Part shown: positions 15,027 through 24,894 of the stretch, in pieces
How positions within the stretch are numbered: the stretch's first letter is position 1
Layout of the letters: the number at the start of each line of letters is the position of its first letter
Source: an uncultured Collinsella sp.
GTDB taxonomy: Bacteria > Actinomycetota > Coriobacteriia > Coriobacteriales > Coriobacteriaceae
Length of the DNA stretch: 64,000 nucleotides
Assembly: GCA_949287065.1 (NCBI GenBank)
Contig: CASEEV010000049.1
Location: 1 to 64,000, forward strand
Direction of reading: 5' to 3'
Notes under the pieces: model-generated
Told to the model about the DNA's origin: nothing
Seen by the model: the letters and a program-made list of their open reading frames with translations, nothing else
Databases searched by the model: none
Translations under genes and position numbers: made by a program

Positions 15027-17708
15027 ATGGCAAAGAACGTTTCTAAGGCTGAGGAGATCAAAGAGACTCCTGCCGCTCCGGCAGAGCAAGTCCCCGAGAT
15101 CGTCGACACGGTAGAATCGCTTGAGGCCAAGCTTGCTGCTATGCGCAAGGCCCAAGCGATTTTTGCTACCTACACCCAGGAGCAGGTCGACAAGATCTTC
15201 TACGAAGCCGCCATGGCTGCCAACAAGCAGCGCATCCCGCTGGCGAAGCTCGCTGTCGAGGACACCGGCCGCGGCATCGTCGAGGACAAGGTCATCAAGA
15301 ACCACTACGCCGCCGAGTACATCTACAACGCTTACAAGAACACCAAGACCTGCGGCGTTATCGAGCGCGACGAGGCGTACGGCATGACCAAGGTCGCCGA
15401 GCCCATCGGCATCGTCGGCGCGGTCATCCCCACCACCAACCCGACCTCGACCGCGATCTTCAAGTGCCTCATCTCGCTGAAGACCCGCAACGCGATCATC
15501 ATCTCGCCGCACCCGGCTGCCGCCAAGTGCACCATCGCCGCCGCCAAGGTCGTCCTCGACGCCGCCGTCAAGGCCGGTGCCCCCGAGGGCATCATCGGCT
15601 GGATCGACGTCCCCTCGCTCGAGCTCACCAACAAGCTCATGAGCGACGTCGACATCATCCTCGCCACCGGCGGTCCCGGCATGGTCAAGGCCGCTTACTC
15701 CTCCGGTAAGCCCGCCCTCGGCGTCGGCGCCGGCAACACCCCCGTCGTCATCGACGAGACCGCCGACATCAAGCTCGCCGTCAACTCGATCATCCACTCC
15801 AAGACCTTCGACAACGGCATGATCTGCGCCTCCGAGCAGTCCGTCACGGCTCTCGACTCGATCTACGACCAGGTCAAGGCCGAGTTCGAGTACCGCGGCT
15901 GCTACTTCGTCAAGCCCGGCGAGGAGACCGAGAAGCTCCGTGCCGCCATGTTCAAGAACGGCGCTCTCGACCACCGCATCCCCGGCATGCCCGCGCCCAA
16001 GATCGCCGAGCTCGCCGGCATCGAGGTCCCGGCCAAGACCAAGATCCTCATCGCCGAGGTCACCTCTACCGACCCCAACGAGGAGGAGTTCAGCCACGAG
16101 AAGCTCTCCCCCGTCCTCGCCATGTACCATGCCAAGGACTACCAGGAGGCTGTCGACAAGGCCGAGCACCTCGTGCTCGCCGGTGGCCCCGGCCACACCG
16201 CGTCCCTCTACGTGCACCCCGCCGAGAAGGACAAGATCGCCCTCTTCGAAGAGACCATGAAGGCCTGCCGCATCGTCATCAACACCCCGTCCTCGCAGGG
16301 CGGCATCGGTGACCTGTACAACTTCGCGATGATGCCCTCCCTCACGCTGGGCTGCGGCTCCTGGGGCGGCAACTCCGTTTCTGAGAACGTTGGGGTGAAG
16401 CACTTGCTGAACATCAAGTCTGTTGCCGAGCGCCGCGAGAACATGCTGTGGTTCCGCGCGCCCGAGAAGGTCTACTTCAAGAAGGGCTGCACGCCGGTTG
16501 CCATCGACGAGCTCGGCCGCGTCATGGGCAAGAAGCGCGCCTTCATCGTCACCGACTCCTTCCTGTACAAGAACGGCAACTGCCGCGCCATCGAGGCCAA
16601 GCTCGACGAGCTGGGCATCGCTCACGACTCGTTCTACGACATCTGCCCCGACCCGCGCCTGCAGGACGCCATCAAGGGCGCCGAGCGCATGCGCCTCTTT
16701 GAGCCCGACGTCATCATCGCCATCGGCGGCGGCTCCGCTATGGACGCCGGCAAGATCATGTGGCTCATGTACGAGCACCCCGAGGTCAACTTCGAGGATG
16801 CCGCCATGGACTTCATGGACATCCGCAAGCGCGTCTTCACCTTCCCCGAGATGGGCAAGAAGGCGTACTTCGTGGCCGTTCCGACCTCCTCTGGTACGGG
16901 CTCCGAGGTGACCCCCTTCGCAATCATCACCGACGCCGAGACCGGCATCAAGTGGCCGATCGCCGACTACGCGCTGCTGCCGAACATGGCCATCGTCGAC
17001 GTCGACAACGCCATGACCGCTCCTAAGGGCCTCACCTGCGCCTCGGGCATCGACGTCATGACCCACGCCATCGAGTCCTACGTCTCGATCATGAGCTCCG
17101 ACTACACGCGCGGCCTGTCCATGCGCGCTGCCAAGCTCGTTTTCGAGAACCTGCCCGCGGCTTACGAGAAGGGCGCTGCCGACCCGCACGCCCGCGAGGA
17201 GATGCACAACGCCTCCTGCCTCGCCGGCATGGCCTTCGCCAACGCCTTCCTCGGCGTGAACCACTCCATGGCCCACAAGCTCGGCGCCTTCCACCACATC
17301 CCGCACGGCCTGGCCAACGCCGTCATCCTGACGCGCGTCATGCGCTACAACGCCGCCGAGAAGCCGGTCAAGATGGGCACCTTCTCCCAGTACCAGTATC
17401 CGCACGCCCTCAAGGACTACGCGGATCTCGGCCGTTACTGCGGCTGCACCGGCGCTGACGACCGCGAGGTGTTCGAGAACTTCATCAAGAAGCTCGAGGA
17501 CCTCATGGATACCATCGGCATCAAGAAGACCATCGCCGAGTACGGCGTCGACGAGAAGTACTTCCTCGACACCCTCGACGAGATGACCGAGCAGGCCTTC
17601 AACGACCAGTGCACGGGCGCCAACCCGCGCTACCCGCTCATGAGCGAGATCAAGGAGCTCTACCTCGACGCGTACTACGGCCGCGAGCCGAAGTCCTACG
17701 AGGAGTAA
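15027..17708 (+). CDS. adhE: Bifunctional acetaldehyde-CoA/alcohol dehydrogenase AdhE
   Basis: Reduces acetyl-CoA to acetaldehyde and then ethanol, regenerating NAD+ in fermentation; family members assemble into spirosome filaments. The 893-residue protein is a full fusion. The N-terminal aldehyde dehydrogenase domain has catalytic Cys267 in NGMICASEQS. The C-terminal iron-dependent alcohol dehydrogenase domain has IGGGSAMDAGKIMW (about 565) and the metal-binding histidines in NHSMAHKLGAFHHIPHG (about 745-762). AAGGAG precedes the ATG. Codon use is strongly biased to C-ending codons, as in highly expressed genes. It has its own promoter and is followed by a kinase-fold gene. Confidence 0.98.
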   Translation: MAKNVSKAEEIKETPAAPAEQVPEIVDTVESLEAKLAAMRKAQAIFATYTQEQVDKIFYEAAMAANKQRIPLAKLAVEDTGRGIVEDKVIKNHYAAEYIYNAYKNTKTCGVIERDEAYGMTKVAEPIGIVGAVIPTTNPTSTAIFKCLISLKTRNAIIISPHPAAAKCTIAAAKVVLDAAVKAGAPEGIIGWIDVPSLELTNKLMSDVDIILATGGPGMVKAAYSSGKPALGVGAGNTPVVIDETADIKLAVNSIIHSKTFDNGMICASEQSVTALDSIYDQVKAEFEYRGCYFVKPGEETEKLRAAMFKNGALDHRIPGMPAPKIAELAGIEVPAKTKILIAEVTSTDPNEEEFSHEKLSPVLAMYHAKDYQEAVDKAEHLVLAGGPGHTASLYVHPAEKDKIALFEETMKACRIVINTPSSQGGIGDLYNFAMMPSLTLGCGSWGGNSVSENVGVKHLLNIKSVAERRENMLWFRAPEKVYFKKGCTPVAIDELGRVMGKKRAFIVTDSFLYKNGNCRAIEAKLDELGIAHDSFYDICPDPRLQDAIKGAERMRLFEPDVIIAIGGGSAMDAGKIMWLMYEHPEVNFEDAAMDFMDIRKRVFTFPEMGKKAYFVAVPTSSGTGSEVTPFAIITDAETGIKWPIADYALLPNMAIVDVDNAMTAPKGLTCASGIDVMTHAIESYVSIMSSDYTRGLSMRAAKLVFENLPAAYEKGAADPHAREEMHNASCLAGMAFANAFLGVNHSMAHKLGAFHHIPHGLANAVILTRVMRYNAAEKPVKMGTFSQYQYPHALKDYADLGRYCGCTGADDREVFENFIKKLEDLMDTIGIKKTIAEYGVDEKYFLDTLDEMTEQAFNDQCTGANPRYPLMSEIKELYLDAYYGREPKSYEE

Positions 17709-17724
17709 GTCCGACCGTTCGCCG

Positions 17725-17818
17725 AATCCGCTTCGGCTACGCCCCCAGGTGCCGCGTGCCCCGGGTATACCAAAAGGCAAGGCCGAAGCGGATTGAAGCG
17801 GTGATATTCAAGCGCTTC
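17725..17818 (+). other. Inverted repeats between adhE and the kinase-fold gene
   Basis: A perfect 13-bp inverted repeat (AATCCGCTTCGGC at 17725-17737, GCCGAAGCGGATT at 17782-17794) encloses 44 bases. A second small hairpin follows (GAAGCG at 17795 with CGCTTC at 17813) and ends in ATTTT. It may reduce read-through from adhE or form a regulatory leader for the next gene; there is no long T-run. Confidence 0.45.
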
Positions 17819-17847
17819 GCATTTTGAGACATTTGGAGGAGTGCACC

Positions 17848-18606
17848 ATGAAACTATCCGACAGCAAAGTTGTGGTCGTCAGCCGCGGCAACAAGGTCGT
17901 TTACGACTGCGATAACCGCATCGTCAAGGTCTTCAACGAGACCAAGCCCGCCGCCGACGTGTTCAACGAAGCGCTCAACCTTGCCCGCATCAACGAGTCC
18001 GGCATCCGCTCGCCCCACATCCTCGAGGTCTCCAAGTCCGAGGACGGCTGGGCCCTCGCTACCGAGAAGGTCCCCGGCGTCACCCTCGCCGAGAAGATGG
18101 CCGCCGAGCCCGAGAAGTTCGACGCCTACCTCGAGCAGTTCGTTGAGCTGCAGGTCGAGATCCACGGCCACACAGCGCCGATGCTCAACCGCATGCGCGA
18201 CAAGTACTCCCGTATGATCAACGGTCTCAAGACCATCGATGCCACCGCCCGCTACAACCTCCTCGAGCGCCTCACCGGCGTCAAGAAGGAGTACGCGGTC
18301 TGCCACGGCGACTTCAACCCGTCCAACGTGATCGTCTCCGACGACGGCGCGCTGTACGTCTGCGACTGGGCTCACGCCACGCAGGGCGCTCCTGCCGCTG
18401 ACGCTGCGATGACCTACCTGCTCTTCGCGCTCAACGACAAGGACCTCGCCGAGAAGTACCTCAAGCTCTACTGCGCCAAGGCCGACGAGCCGATGCAGGT
18501 CGTCCGTCACTGGATGCCCATCGTCGCCGCCGCCGAGCTCTCCCGTGGCCGCAAGGTCAACGAGGAGTTCCTCATGAGCTGGATCGACGTCTTCGATTAC
18601 CAGTAA
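17848..18606 (+). CDS. Aminoglycoside phosphotransferase/choline kinase-fold protein
   Basis: 252 residues starting MKLSDSKVVVVSRGN, with GGAGGAG 9 bases upstream. It has the phosphotransferase catalytic loop VCHGDFNPSNVIV (HxDxxxxN) and the later metal-binding aspartate in VCDWAHATQG. The N-terminal lobe has a lysine in NRIVKVFNE that could contact ATP. Members of this fold phosphorylate antibiotics, choline, homoserine or sugars; the substrate cannot be told here. Its place directly after adhE with high-expression codon use argues for a metabolic rather than a resistance role. It ends at a strong terminator. Confidence 0.75.
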   Translation: MKLSDSKVVVVSRGNKVVYDCDNRIVKVFNETKPAADVFNEALNLARINESGIRSPHILEVSKSEDGWALATEKVPGVTLAEKMAAEPEKFDAYLEQFVELQVEIHGHTAPMLNRMRDKYSRMINGLKTIDATARYNLLERLTGVKKEYAVCHGDFNPSNVIVSDDGALYVCDWAHATQGAPAADAAMTYLLFALNDKDLAEKYLKLYCAKADEPMQVVRHWMPIVAAAELSRGRKVNEEFLMSWIDVFDYQ

Positions 18607-18633
18607 GCCGTCGTATCAGCCTGTTGGCCGAGC

Positions 18634-18687
18634 AAAGCCCCCGGTTCCGCACGCATGGCGCGTTGCCCTTGGAACCGGGGGCTTTTT
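18634..18687 (+). terminator. Terminator after the kinase-fold gene
   Basis: A 15-bp perfect stem (AAAGCCCCCGGTTCC with GGAACCGGGGGCTTT), a loop of about 22 bases, and a short T-run. It lies between two convergent genes and could also slow transcription arriving on the other strand. Confidence 0.85.
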
Positions 18688-18718
18688 CTCCCTATTGTTT
18701 AGCGACAAGACCAGGCAC

Positions 18719-19423
18719 TTACGACGCGTCATCAAAGACGTACGCCACCGCGCAGCCCTTGTGGCACACAATCGCGGCGTCGCCAGTACGGATAACGTTC
18801 GACACGCCGAGGTCGCTCAAAAGGTCGCAAGCATGGTGGTCGAGCTCCCACTCCATGCCCCGTTCTGAGACCACGGTGCCAGGGGCAAGCGGGATAAACG
18901 AGAAGTGCGCGCCCAGCATCGCCGGTACGGACCAAGCGTCCCCCGCACGGACGATACGACCCTTAAGACCGTCCTCGACAAGCTCGATCTGACGGGCGTC
19001 TCGCATAAGCGTGCCAAGCACTGCCAAGAAGTGGTCGGGCCTTCCGCCGCCAAAGCAGGTAAGGCTGAGACGCGCACCGGGAATGCGCTTCTCAACCGCG
19101 CGGAGGGCGAGCGTGAGGTCGGTGAAGTCCTTGTGGGGGTCGTAGGTCTCGCGCTCGCAGGAACCCGAGGCCATCAGGTCCTCAAGATAGCTCGCTGCTG
19201 CAGGTGACGCGGTGTCGCAGTCGCCGCAGAACAGGTCAGGCGCCGCCCCTGCCTCCATGAGACGGTCGAGACCGCGGTCAACCGCAACCACATAGTCGCA
19301 CGCACCTGCAAGACGCCGAACAAGCTCGGGCGACGACGGCTCGGGAGAACCGCCGACGAGCAGCACCCGGGCACCCCGAGCTACCGCAGCGGAGCCTCCC
19401 GCTTGCTCGAGCGCGGCGCTCAT
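18719..19423 (-). CDS. Thiamine pyrophosphokinase
   Basis: Transfers pyrophosphate from ATP to thiamine, giving the TPP cofactor. The 234-residue protein has the family motifs VAVDRGLDRLMEAGAAPDLF followed by CGDCDTAS, and DPHKDFTDLTLALRAVE (the KDxTD block), then LTCFGGGRPDH. The start MSAALEQAGG overlaps the stop of the HAD gene by four bases (ATGA), favouring this ATG over one further upstream. Coupled translation with a HAD phosphatase might suggest handling of thiamine phosphates, but that link is inference. Confidence 0.88.
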   Translation of the reverse strand: MSAALEQAGGSAAVARGARVLLVGGSPEPSSPELVRRLAGACDYVVAVDRGLDRLMEAGAAPDLFCGDCDTASPAAASYLEDLMASGSCERETYDPHKDFTDLTLALRAVEKRIPGARLSLTCFGGGRPDHFLAVLGTLMRDARQIELVEDGLKGRIVRAGDAWSVPAMLGAHFSFIPLAPGTVVSERGMEWELDHHACDLLSDLGVSNVIRTGDAAIVCHKGCAVAYVFDDAS

Positions 19424-20148
19424 GACCGCCGTCCGGAAAGGTCCGCCACGGGGCATGTGGCGTTCGGACCGTCGGCTTGCGCATCGAACGAAAGAATGTC
19501 GCCGAGCGAGAGCTGCTCGAAGGAGTCGACGAAGATCGAGGAGCCCGCCCGCACGACGTTGCGGTCAGCGCGCCCATGCGCGTCATAGACGCCGAGCGTA
19601 TGGTAGCCGGCTTTATGGGCCGCAGCGAGACCGAACATGGCGTCCTCGAAGACCCACGCCTCCCCCGGCGCCGCGTCGGGAGCCAGACGACTCAGGGCGA
19701 GGTGGTACACATCCGGATGCTCCTTCGAAGCGCCTGCCTCCTCGGTTGTCACAAGGCACGTAAAGTAGCCGTCGATCCCGTTTGCGGCAAGCCCGAGGCG
19801 CACCATGTCCTCGTCGGTCGACGTGGCGATGCCGAGCGGAATGCCCTGAGACCGCGCCTCCTCGAGAAACGAGCGCACGCCGGGGCACACGCTGATCTCG
19901 TGGGCGTACTTCTCGCGCAGCATGTCCTTGAGCTCAGTGATGAGGGTCTCCGCGCTCTCGCCGATGCCGAGCTTCTCGTGGTAGTAGGCGATCTCCTCGG
20001 GCATGGCGAGGTGCTCGGTGGCGGCAAAGTCCTCGGGCGTCATGTGAATGCCGTAGCGCCCCACGAGCTCCGGGTAGATGTTGAGCCACATGCCCATCGA
20101 GTCGATGAGCGTGCCGTCGCAGTCAAAGATGAACGCACGGGGTGTCAT
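19420..20148 (-). CDS. HAD-superfamily hydrolase, beta-phosphoglucomutase-like
   Basis: A 242-residue cytosolic HAD phosphatase. Motif I is FDCDGTLIDSM, motif II is GIATSTDED, a lysine follows in GASKEHPDVYHLA, and motif IV is WVFEDAMFGLAAAHKAG. The alpha-helical cap between motifs I and II places it in the subfamily of phosphoglycolate phosphatases and beta-phosphoglucomutases. The substrate is unknown. GAGGATTTGC precedes the ATG. It is coupled to the downstream thiamine pyrophosphokinase gene and divergent from sbcDC. Confidence 0.85.
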   Translation of the reverse strand: MTPRAFIFDCDGTLIDSMGMWLNIYPELVGRYGIHMTPEDFAATEHLAMPEEIAYYHEKLGIGESAETLITELKDMLREKYAHEISVCPGVRSFLEEARSQGIPLGIATSTDEDMVRLGLAANGIDGYFTCLVTTEEAGASKEHPDVYHLALSRLAPDAAPGEAWVFEDAMFGLAAAHKAGYHTLGVYDAHGRADRNVVRAGSSIFVDSFEQLSLGDILSFDAQADGPNATCPVADLSGRRS

Positions 20149-20317
20149 GCAAATCCTCCTCAGTCGGTCCCGTACATCATAGCGGGTCAGCGCGACTATG
20201 ATGCGCTGCTTGCGCGTAAAGAACGTGTTCGACTGCCGCGGCCTGCCCTGATTGCGAGTCAGGCGCTGTGCTCCCCCGCTCCTATGAACGCGTTGTGTAG
20301 GTGTCCGCACCGGAAGG

Positions 20318-20323
20318 TACAAT
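20318..20323 (+). promoter_or_regulatory. Candidate -10 of sbcDC
   Basis: TACAAT lies 83 bases before the sbcD ATG in the 257-bp divergent region; TTGTGT 19 bases upstream could serve as a loose -35. No other notable signal was seen in this gap. Confidence 0.35.
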
Positions 20324-20405
20324 CGTTGGCAAAACACCTCAGGCGCCCTGGGAGCCCGTCGTACATGGCGCCGCCCGACCAGTCCGCCACAGAAAGCGAG
20401 GGGCC

Positions 20406-21566
20406 ATGCGCCTGCTGCATCTTTCTGACCTGCACATTGGCAAGCACGTAAACGAGTTCCCCATGCTCGACGACCAGAAGCACGTCTTCCAGCACGTGCT
20501 CGACGCGCTTGGGCCGCAGAAGATCGACGCCGTGCTCATCGCCGGAGACGTCTACGACAAGTCCGCGCCGAGCGCCGAGGCGGTTGCTCTTGCCGACTGG
20601 TTCTTGTCCGAACTTATTGCGCGTGGGGTGGCGGTGCTCGTCATACCCGGCAATCACGACTCGGCCGAGCGCATAGCCTACGGCGGCGCCATTATGGAAC
20701 GCCAAGGGCTCCACGTTGCGCCGCGCTACACGGGCACCATTATGCAGGTCGCGCTGCAAGACGAGCACGGCACGGTCGTCTTCTGGCTCGTGCCCTTTTT
20801 GCGCCCCGCTCTCGTGAGGCCCTTCGCTCCAGACGAGAAGATCGAAAACTACACCGACGCGCTCCGCTGGGCGCTGAGAACGCAGCCTCTCGACCAAAGC
20901 GTGCGCAACGTAGCGCTCGCGCATCAGTTCGTGACCGCCGGCGGCGCCTCCCCGGAGCGCTGCGACTCCGAGACCGTTGCCGTGGGCGGCGTCGACAACG
21001 TCGACGCCGCGGTGTTCGACGGCTTTGACTACGTGGCGCTCGGGCACATCCACACGCCCCAGCATGTGGGTCGGCAGACCGTTCGCTACGCCGGCAGTCC
21101 GCTCAAGTACTCGTTCTCCGAACGGGCGCCCAAACGCGCCCCTATCGTCAGCCTCGGCGCCAAAGGCAGCGAGCCAGTGCTCGACTACCTCGATCTGCCG
21201 CCGCTGCACGACATGCGCGAGATACGCGGCCCCCTCGACGAGCTCGTTGCAGAAGACGTGGTAGCAGCCGCACCGGCAGACGATTACCTGCACGTCACCC
21301 TGACCGACGAGAACCCGCCGCTCGACGCGCTCGCGCGCCTGCGCGCCGCGTACCCCAACGTCATGACGCTCGACTTTGACAATGCGCGAACGCGCGCGGC
21401 AGAAACAAGCCTGGTCAGCCAAGGCGCGGATAAAAAGGCCGCGCCCTTAGAGCTGTTCCGCACGTTCTTTGCCGAGCAGAACGGAGCCGACCTCACCCCG
21501 GCACAGGACAAGATCGTTCAGCGAGCGCTTGACGCCGCAGCAGAGAAGGAGGCGACGCGTCGATGA
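20406..21566 (+). CDS. sbcD: Exonuclease subunit SbcD
   Basis: Mre11-like Mn-dependent nuclease that with SbcC cleaves hairpin and protein-blocked DNA ends. 386 residues from MRLLHLSDLHIGKHV. Phosphoesterase motifs in order are DLHIG, LIAGDVYDKS, PGNHDSAER, ALAHQF and ALGHIHTPQ. Its stop overlaps the sbcC start by four bases. The start is placed by the conserved N-terminus and a GAGGGG site. Confidence 0.95.
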   Translation: MRLLHLSDLHIGKHVNEFPMLDDQKHVFQHVLDALGPQKIDAVLIAGDVYDKSAPSAEAVALADWFLSELIARGVAVLVIPGNHDSAERIAYGGAIMERQGLHVAPRYTGTIMQVALQDEHGTVVFWLVPFLRPALVRPFAPDEKIENYTDALRWALRTQPLDQSVRNVALAHQFVTAGGASPERCDSETVAVGGVDNVDAAVFDGFDYVALGHIHTPQHVGRQTVRYAGSPLKYSFSERAPKRAPIVSLGAKGSEPVLDYLDLPPLHDMREIRGPLDELVAEDVVAAAPADDYLHVTLTDENPPLDALARLRAAYPNVMTLDFDNARTRAAETSLVSQGADKKAAPLELFRTFFAEQNGADLTPAQDKIVQRALDAAAEKEATRR

Positions 21567-24500
21567 GACCCACCAAGCTCACGATCTCGGCCTTCGGTCC
21601 CTACGCAGACGAGGTCACGATAGACTTCGAGCAGCTCGGCCGCGAGGGAATCTACCTTATCTGCGGCGACACCGGCGCTGGCAAGACAACGATCTTCGAC
21701 GCCATCTGCTACGCGCTCTTTGGCTCCGCAAGCGGCACGGACCGCTCGGAGCGCACCCTGCGCAGCGACTTCGCCGACCCCGACACCCCCACCTTTGTGG
21801 AGCTCGCGTTTACCTACCGCGGCAACACCTACGCCATCAGGCGCTCGCCGCGCTACGAGCGCCCCAAGAAGCGCGGAGTCGGCACGACCGAAGAGGATCC
21901 CAAAGTCTGCTTCGTGCGCCCCGATAAACCCGCGCTCACCAAACGTGCCGAGGTCGATGCGGCGATGACGGAGCTTCTCGGCATCGACAGGGCACAGTTC
22001 GGCCAGATCGTGATGATCGCGCAGGGAGACTTCAGGCGTCTGCTCTCGGCATCCACCAACGACCGTCGCGCCATATTCCGTCGCCTCTTTGGCACCGAGG
22101 TGTACCAGCGCTTTCAGAACACCCTCGAAGACGAGCGCAAGGCGCTCTACGGTCGGGTCCGCAATGCCGAAACGCTAGTCGCGGCGCTCGCCGAGCAGCT
22201 GCGCCCAGAACCCTGCAGCGAAGGCGAGACGGCTCTCGACGAGATGCGCAGCCGCAGCGCGTTGACGGCGCAGGCACTGCTCGAACTCGCGCAACACCTC
22301 GTTGACGCCGACGAGCCCGCCCTTCGCGACACCGAGGCAAAGCTGCTCGCCACAGAGAAGCGCATCGACGCCCTGGCGCGCGAAGAGGAGCGTGGCCTCG
22401 CCGCCGAGCGCCTGCGCGATGAGCTTGCCTGCGCGCAACGCGAGCACGACCAGCTCGCGCAGCTCAGGCCCGAGCTCGAACAGAGGCTCGCGCAGGCAGA
22501 AACCGCCCTTCCCGAGCGCAATGATGCCGCTGCTCAGGCAACACTGCTCACCGATGCCCTGAACGACTACCGGGACTACGCGGCAGCGCAGAGAACCACC
22601 GAGAAGGCGCGCAGGGAGCGCGCCGATGCCCAGGCCCGCTTTACGCGAGCCAAAGAGCAGCGCGAAGAGCTCGAGGAGGCCCGGCGCAGTACGGCGGCGC
22701 GCCTAGACGGCCTGGCCGATGCGCGCGTCCTTCTCGTACAGGCACAAGCCGCGCTCAGAGATGCGGAGCATGCCCAGCAGGAAGCAGACGAGCTCGTCCA
22801 CCTGCATCGGGATCTGCGCACGATCAGAGAGGCGCTCGCCGCCTCGGAGAACGAGCTTGCCAAACGCAACGCCGATACCGAGCGCCTGAACGAGGAGCTG
22901 GCGTCTCGAGAAGACCAGCTGGCCGCGGAGCGCGCCCGCGCAGAAAACCTGAAAAACGCTCCGGCAGAGCTCGAGGCAGCCCGCTCCGCAAGCAAGACGC
23001 GCGCCGACGAGCTCAACCGTGTCCGCGAATACCTAGGCGCCCTGTGCAATGCGCAAGACGCAGAGCAGGCAGCGCGCGGCGAGGAGATTGCGGCTGCGGA
23101 TGCTTATCGGCGCGCCGCCGCATGCGCCGAAAGCGCCCAGGCGCGCTTTGCCGCCCTCAACAGGGCTTTCCTCGACGGACAGGCAGGTGTTCTCGCCTCG
23201 ACCCTTAAAGAGGGCGCGCCGTGCCCGGTTTGCGGCTCTCTGAGCCACCCGGCGCCTGCCGCCCGCGACGTCAGCACGCCCTCCCAGGCAGAAGTCGAAA
23301 CTGCCGAAACCGAGAGAACGCGCAGCGAGCAAGCCGCCGCCAAAGCGTCGGCTGAAGCCAAGGCGGCGCGAGCCCTGCACGCCGACCGCGCAAAAGCCCT
23401 TCTGGCGCTCGTTGCCGACCACGGCGACGAGCAAGCGCTGCTAAGCCGCGAGCAGAAGGCGCAAAACGACCTCGAGAATGCCCACGCCCAGGAGGCGCAG
23501 GCCCGCAAGCGCTTGGAAGAGCTGATCGAGCTGCGCGACCTCATTGCCGAGCGCGAGCAGACGACCGTCGAGCTTCGCCAGCGCATAGCCAACGTCGGCT
23601 CCTCGGTGACCGAGCTCACGGCAGAAAGCTCGGCCAGAAGAAGTCGTTGCGAGGTTCTCGAGGCTCAGGCGCAAGGCATCGACGAGGCCACCGCACGCGC
23701 CGCCGCACAAGAAGCGGCAGACAACGTCACGAAAGCGCGCAATGCCGTCGACGCACGCGCTGCAGACGCCCGCGAGCTCGACCTTCTGGACAAGCGTCGC
23801 GCGCAGAGCGAAAACGACGCGCTGGCACTTGACCGGGAGGTCGAAGATGCCAGAGACCGTGCGGAGTCCTGCTCACGGGAGCTGCGCGTTGCCGAGGCAA
23901 AGCGCGACATCATTGCGCTCAGGCTCCCCTACCCGACCCAAACTGAAGCTCAAGCCGCCCTCAGCGCCGCCCAGGCAACCGTCGAGGGCATCGACTCTGC
24001 GGTGAGCCGGGCACGGTCATCCCTCGAGCGCCACCAACGCGCCGAGGAGGCGGCGGCAGCGCGCACTTCGAGCCTCGCAGACCAGGTCGACGCCGCTCAG
24101 AGCATCGATCTCGGCAACGTAGGGTCGCAACTTGCCGAGGCACAAACCGCTCACGAGGAGCTCAAGTCCGCGCGCGACGCCCTTCGCAGCCGCACAGAGG
24201 CAAATGCCGCCGTTGCGCGTCAGCTCGAAGCGATCAACGCGCGCAGCCAGGCTGATATGAAGGCGTACGACGAGATCGCGCCCGTTGCCTTCACCGCCTC
24301 GGGCACGCTTACCGGCCATGACCGCGTCACCTTTGAAACCTACGTGCAGACGCTCTACTTCGACCGGATGATCAACGCCGCCAACCGGCGTCTCTCGGTG
24401 ATGACAACGGGGCGCTACGAGCTCGTCCGCCGCACCAAGACCATCAACCGCAGCGAGAAAAGCGGTCTCGACCTCGACGTGATCGACCACTACACCGGCA

Positions 24501-24811
24501 AGGAGCGCGACGCGTCCTCGCTCTCGGGCGGCGAGGCGTTCAAGGCGTCGCTCGCGCTCGCGCTCGGCCTCTCCGACGTCGTACAGGCAAACGCAGGCGG
24601 CATTCAGCTCGACACGATGTTCATCGACGAGGGTTTCGGCTCGCTCGACACCGAGTCGCTCGGGCTCGCCATCAAAACGCTCACCGAGCTCACCGGCTCG
24701 GGCAAGCTCGTCGGCATCATCAGCCATGTTGACGAGCTCAAAGAATCCATCGACCGCAAGATCGTCGTCTCGCGCTCGCGCACGGGCAGCACGCTCAAGC
24801 TCGAGGCGTAA
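21563..24811 (+). CDS. sbcC: Exonuclease subunit SbcC
   Basis: Rad50-like ATPase partner of SbcD, 1,082 residues. The N-terminal Walker A is CGDTGAGKTTIFDAICYALFG; long coiled coils flank a zinc hook with PCPVCGS near residue 553; the C-terminal signature is SLSGGEAFKASLALALG and Walker B is MFIDEGFGSLD. The window shows the complete gene; a convergent metallophosphatase gene follows after 83 bases containing a GC-rich ACGGGGC/GCCCCGT stem without a T-run. Confidence 0.96.
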   Translation: MRPTKLTISAFGPYADEVTIDFEQLGREGIYLICGDTGAGKTTIFDAICYALFGSASGTDRSERTLRSDFADPDTPTFVELAFTYRGNTYAIRRSPRYERPKKRGVGTTEEDPKVCFVRPDKPALTKRAEVDAAMTELLGIDRAQFGQIVMIAQGDFRRLLSASTNDRRAIFRRLFGTEVYQRFQNTLEDERKALYGRVRNAETLVAALAEQLRPEPCSEGETALDEMRSRSALTAQALLELAQHLVDADEPALRDTEAKLLATEKRIDALAREEERGLAAERLRDELACAQREHDQLAQLRPELEQRLAQAETALPERNDAAAQATLLTDALNDYRDYAAAQRTTEKARRERADAQARFTRAKEQREELEEARRSTAARLDGLADARVLLVQAQAALRDAEHAQQEADELVHLHRDLRTIREALAASENELAKRNADTERLNEELASREDQLAAERARAENLKNAPAELEAARSASKTRADELNRVREYLGALCNAQDAEQAARGEEIAAADAYRRAAACAESAQARFAALNRAFLDGQAGVLASTLKEGAPCPVCGSLSHPAPAARDVSTPSQAEVETAETERTRSEQAAAKASAEAKAARALHADRAKALLALVADHGDEQALLSREQKAQNDLENAHAQEAQARKRLEELIELRDLIAEREQTTVELRQRIANVGSSVTELTAESSARRSRCEVLEAQAQGIDEATARAAAQEAADNVTKARNAVDARAADARELDLLDKRRAQSENDALALDREVEDARDRAESCSRELRVAEAKRDIIALRLPYPTQTEAQAALSAAQATVEGIDSAVSRARSSLERHQRAEEAAAARTSSLADQVDAAQSIDLGNVGSQLAEAQTAHEELKSARDALRSRTEANAAVARQLEAINARSQADMKAYDEIAPVAFTASGTLTGHDRVTFETYVQTLYFDRMINAANRRLSVMTTGRYELVRRTKTINRSEKSGLDLDVIDHYTGKERDASSLSGGEAFKASLALALGLSDVVQANAGGIQLDTMFIDEGFGSLDTESLGLAIKTLTELTGSGKLVGIISHVDELKESIDRKIVVSRSRTGSTLKLEA

Positions 24812-24894
24812 CTGAACGGGGCACCTCCCCGGGCGCCCCGTACTGCCTCGCGAAGGCCTCTCTTTGCCGATACGGCACTTACGCGTTCATAAAG

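Noticed and set aside
24815-24841. Intrinsic terminator after sbcC
   Set aside because: The ACGGGGC/GCCCCGT stem is not followed by a T-run on either strand, so I did not annotate it as a terminator.
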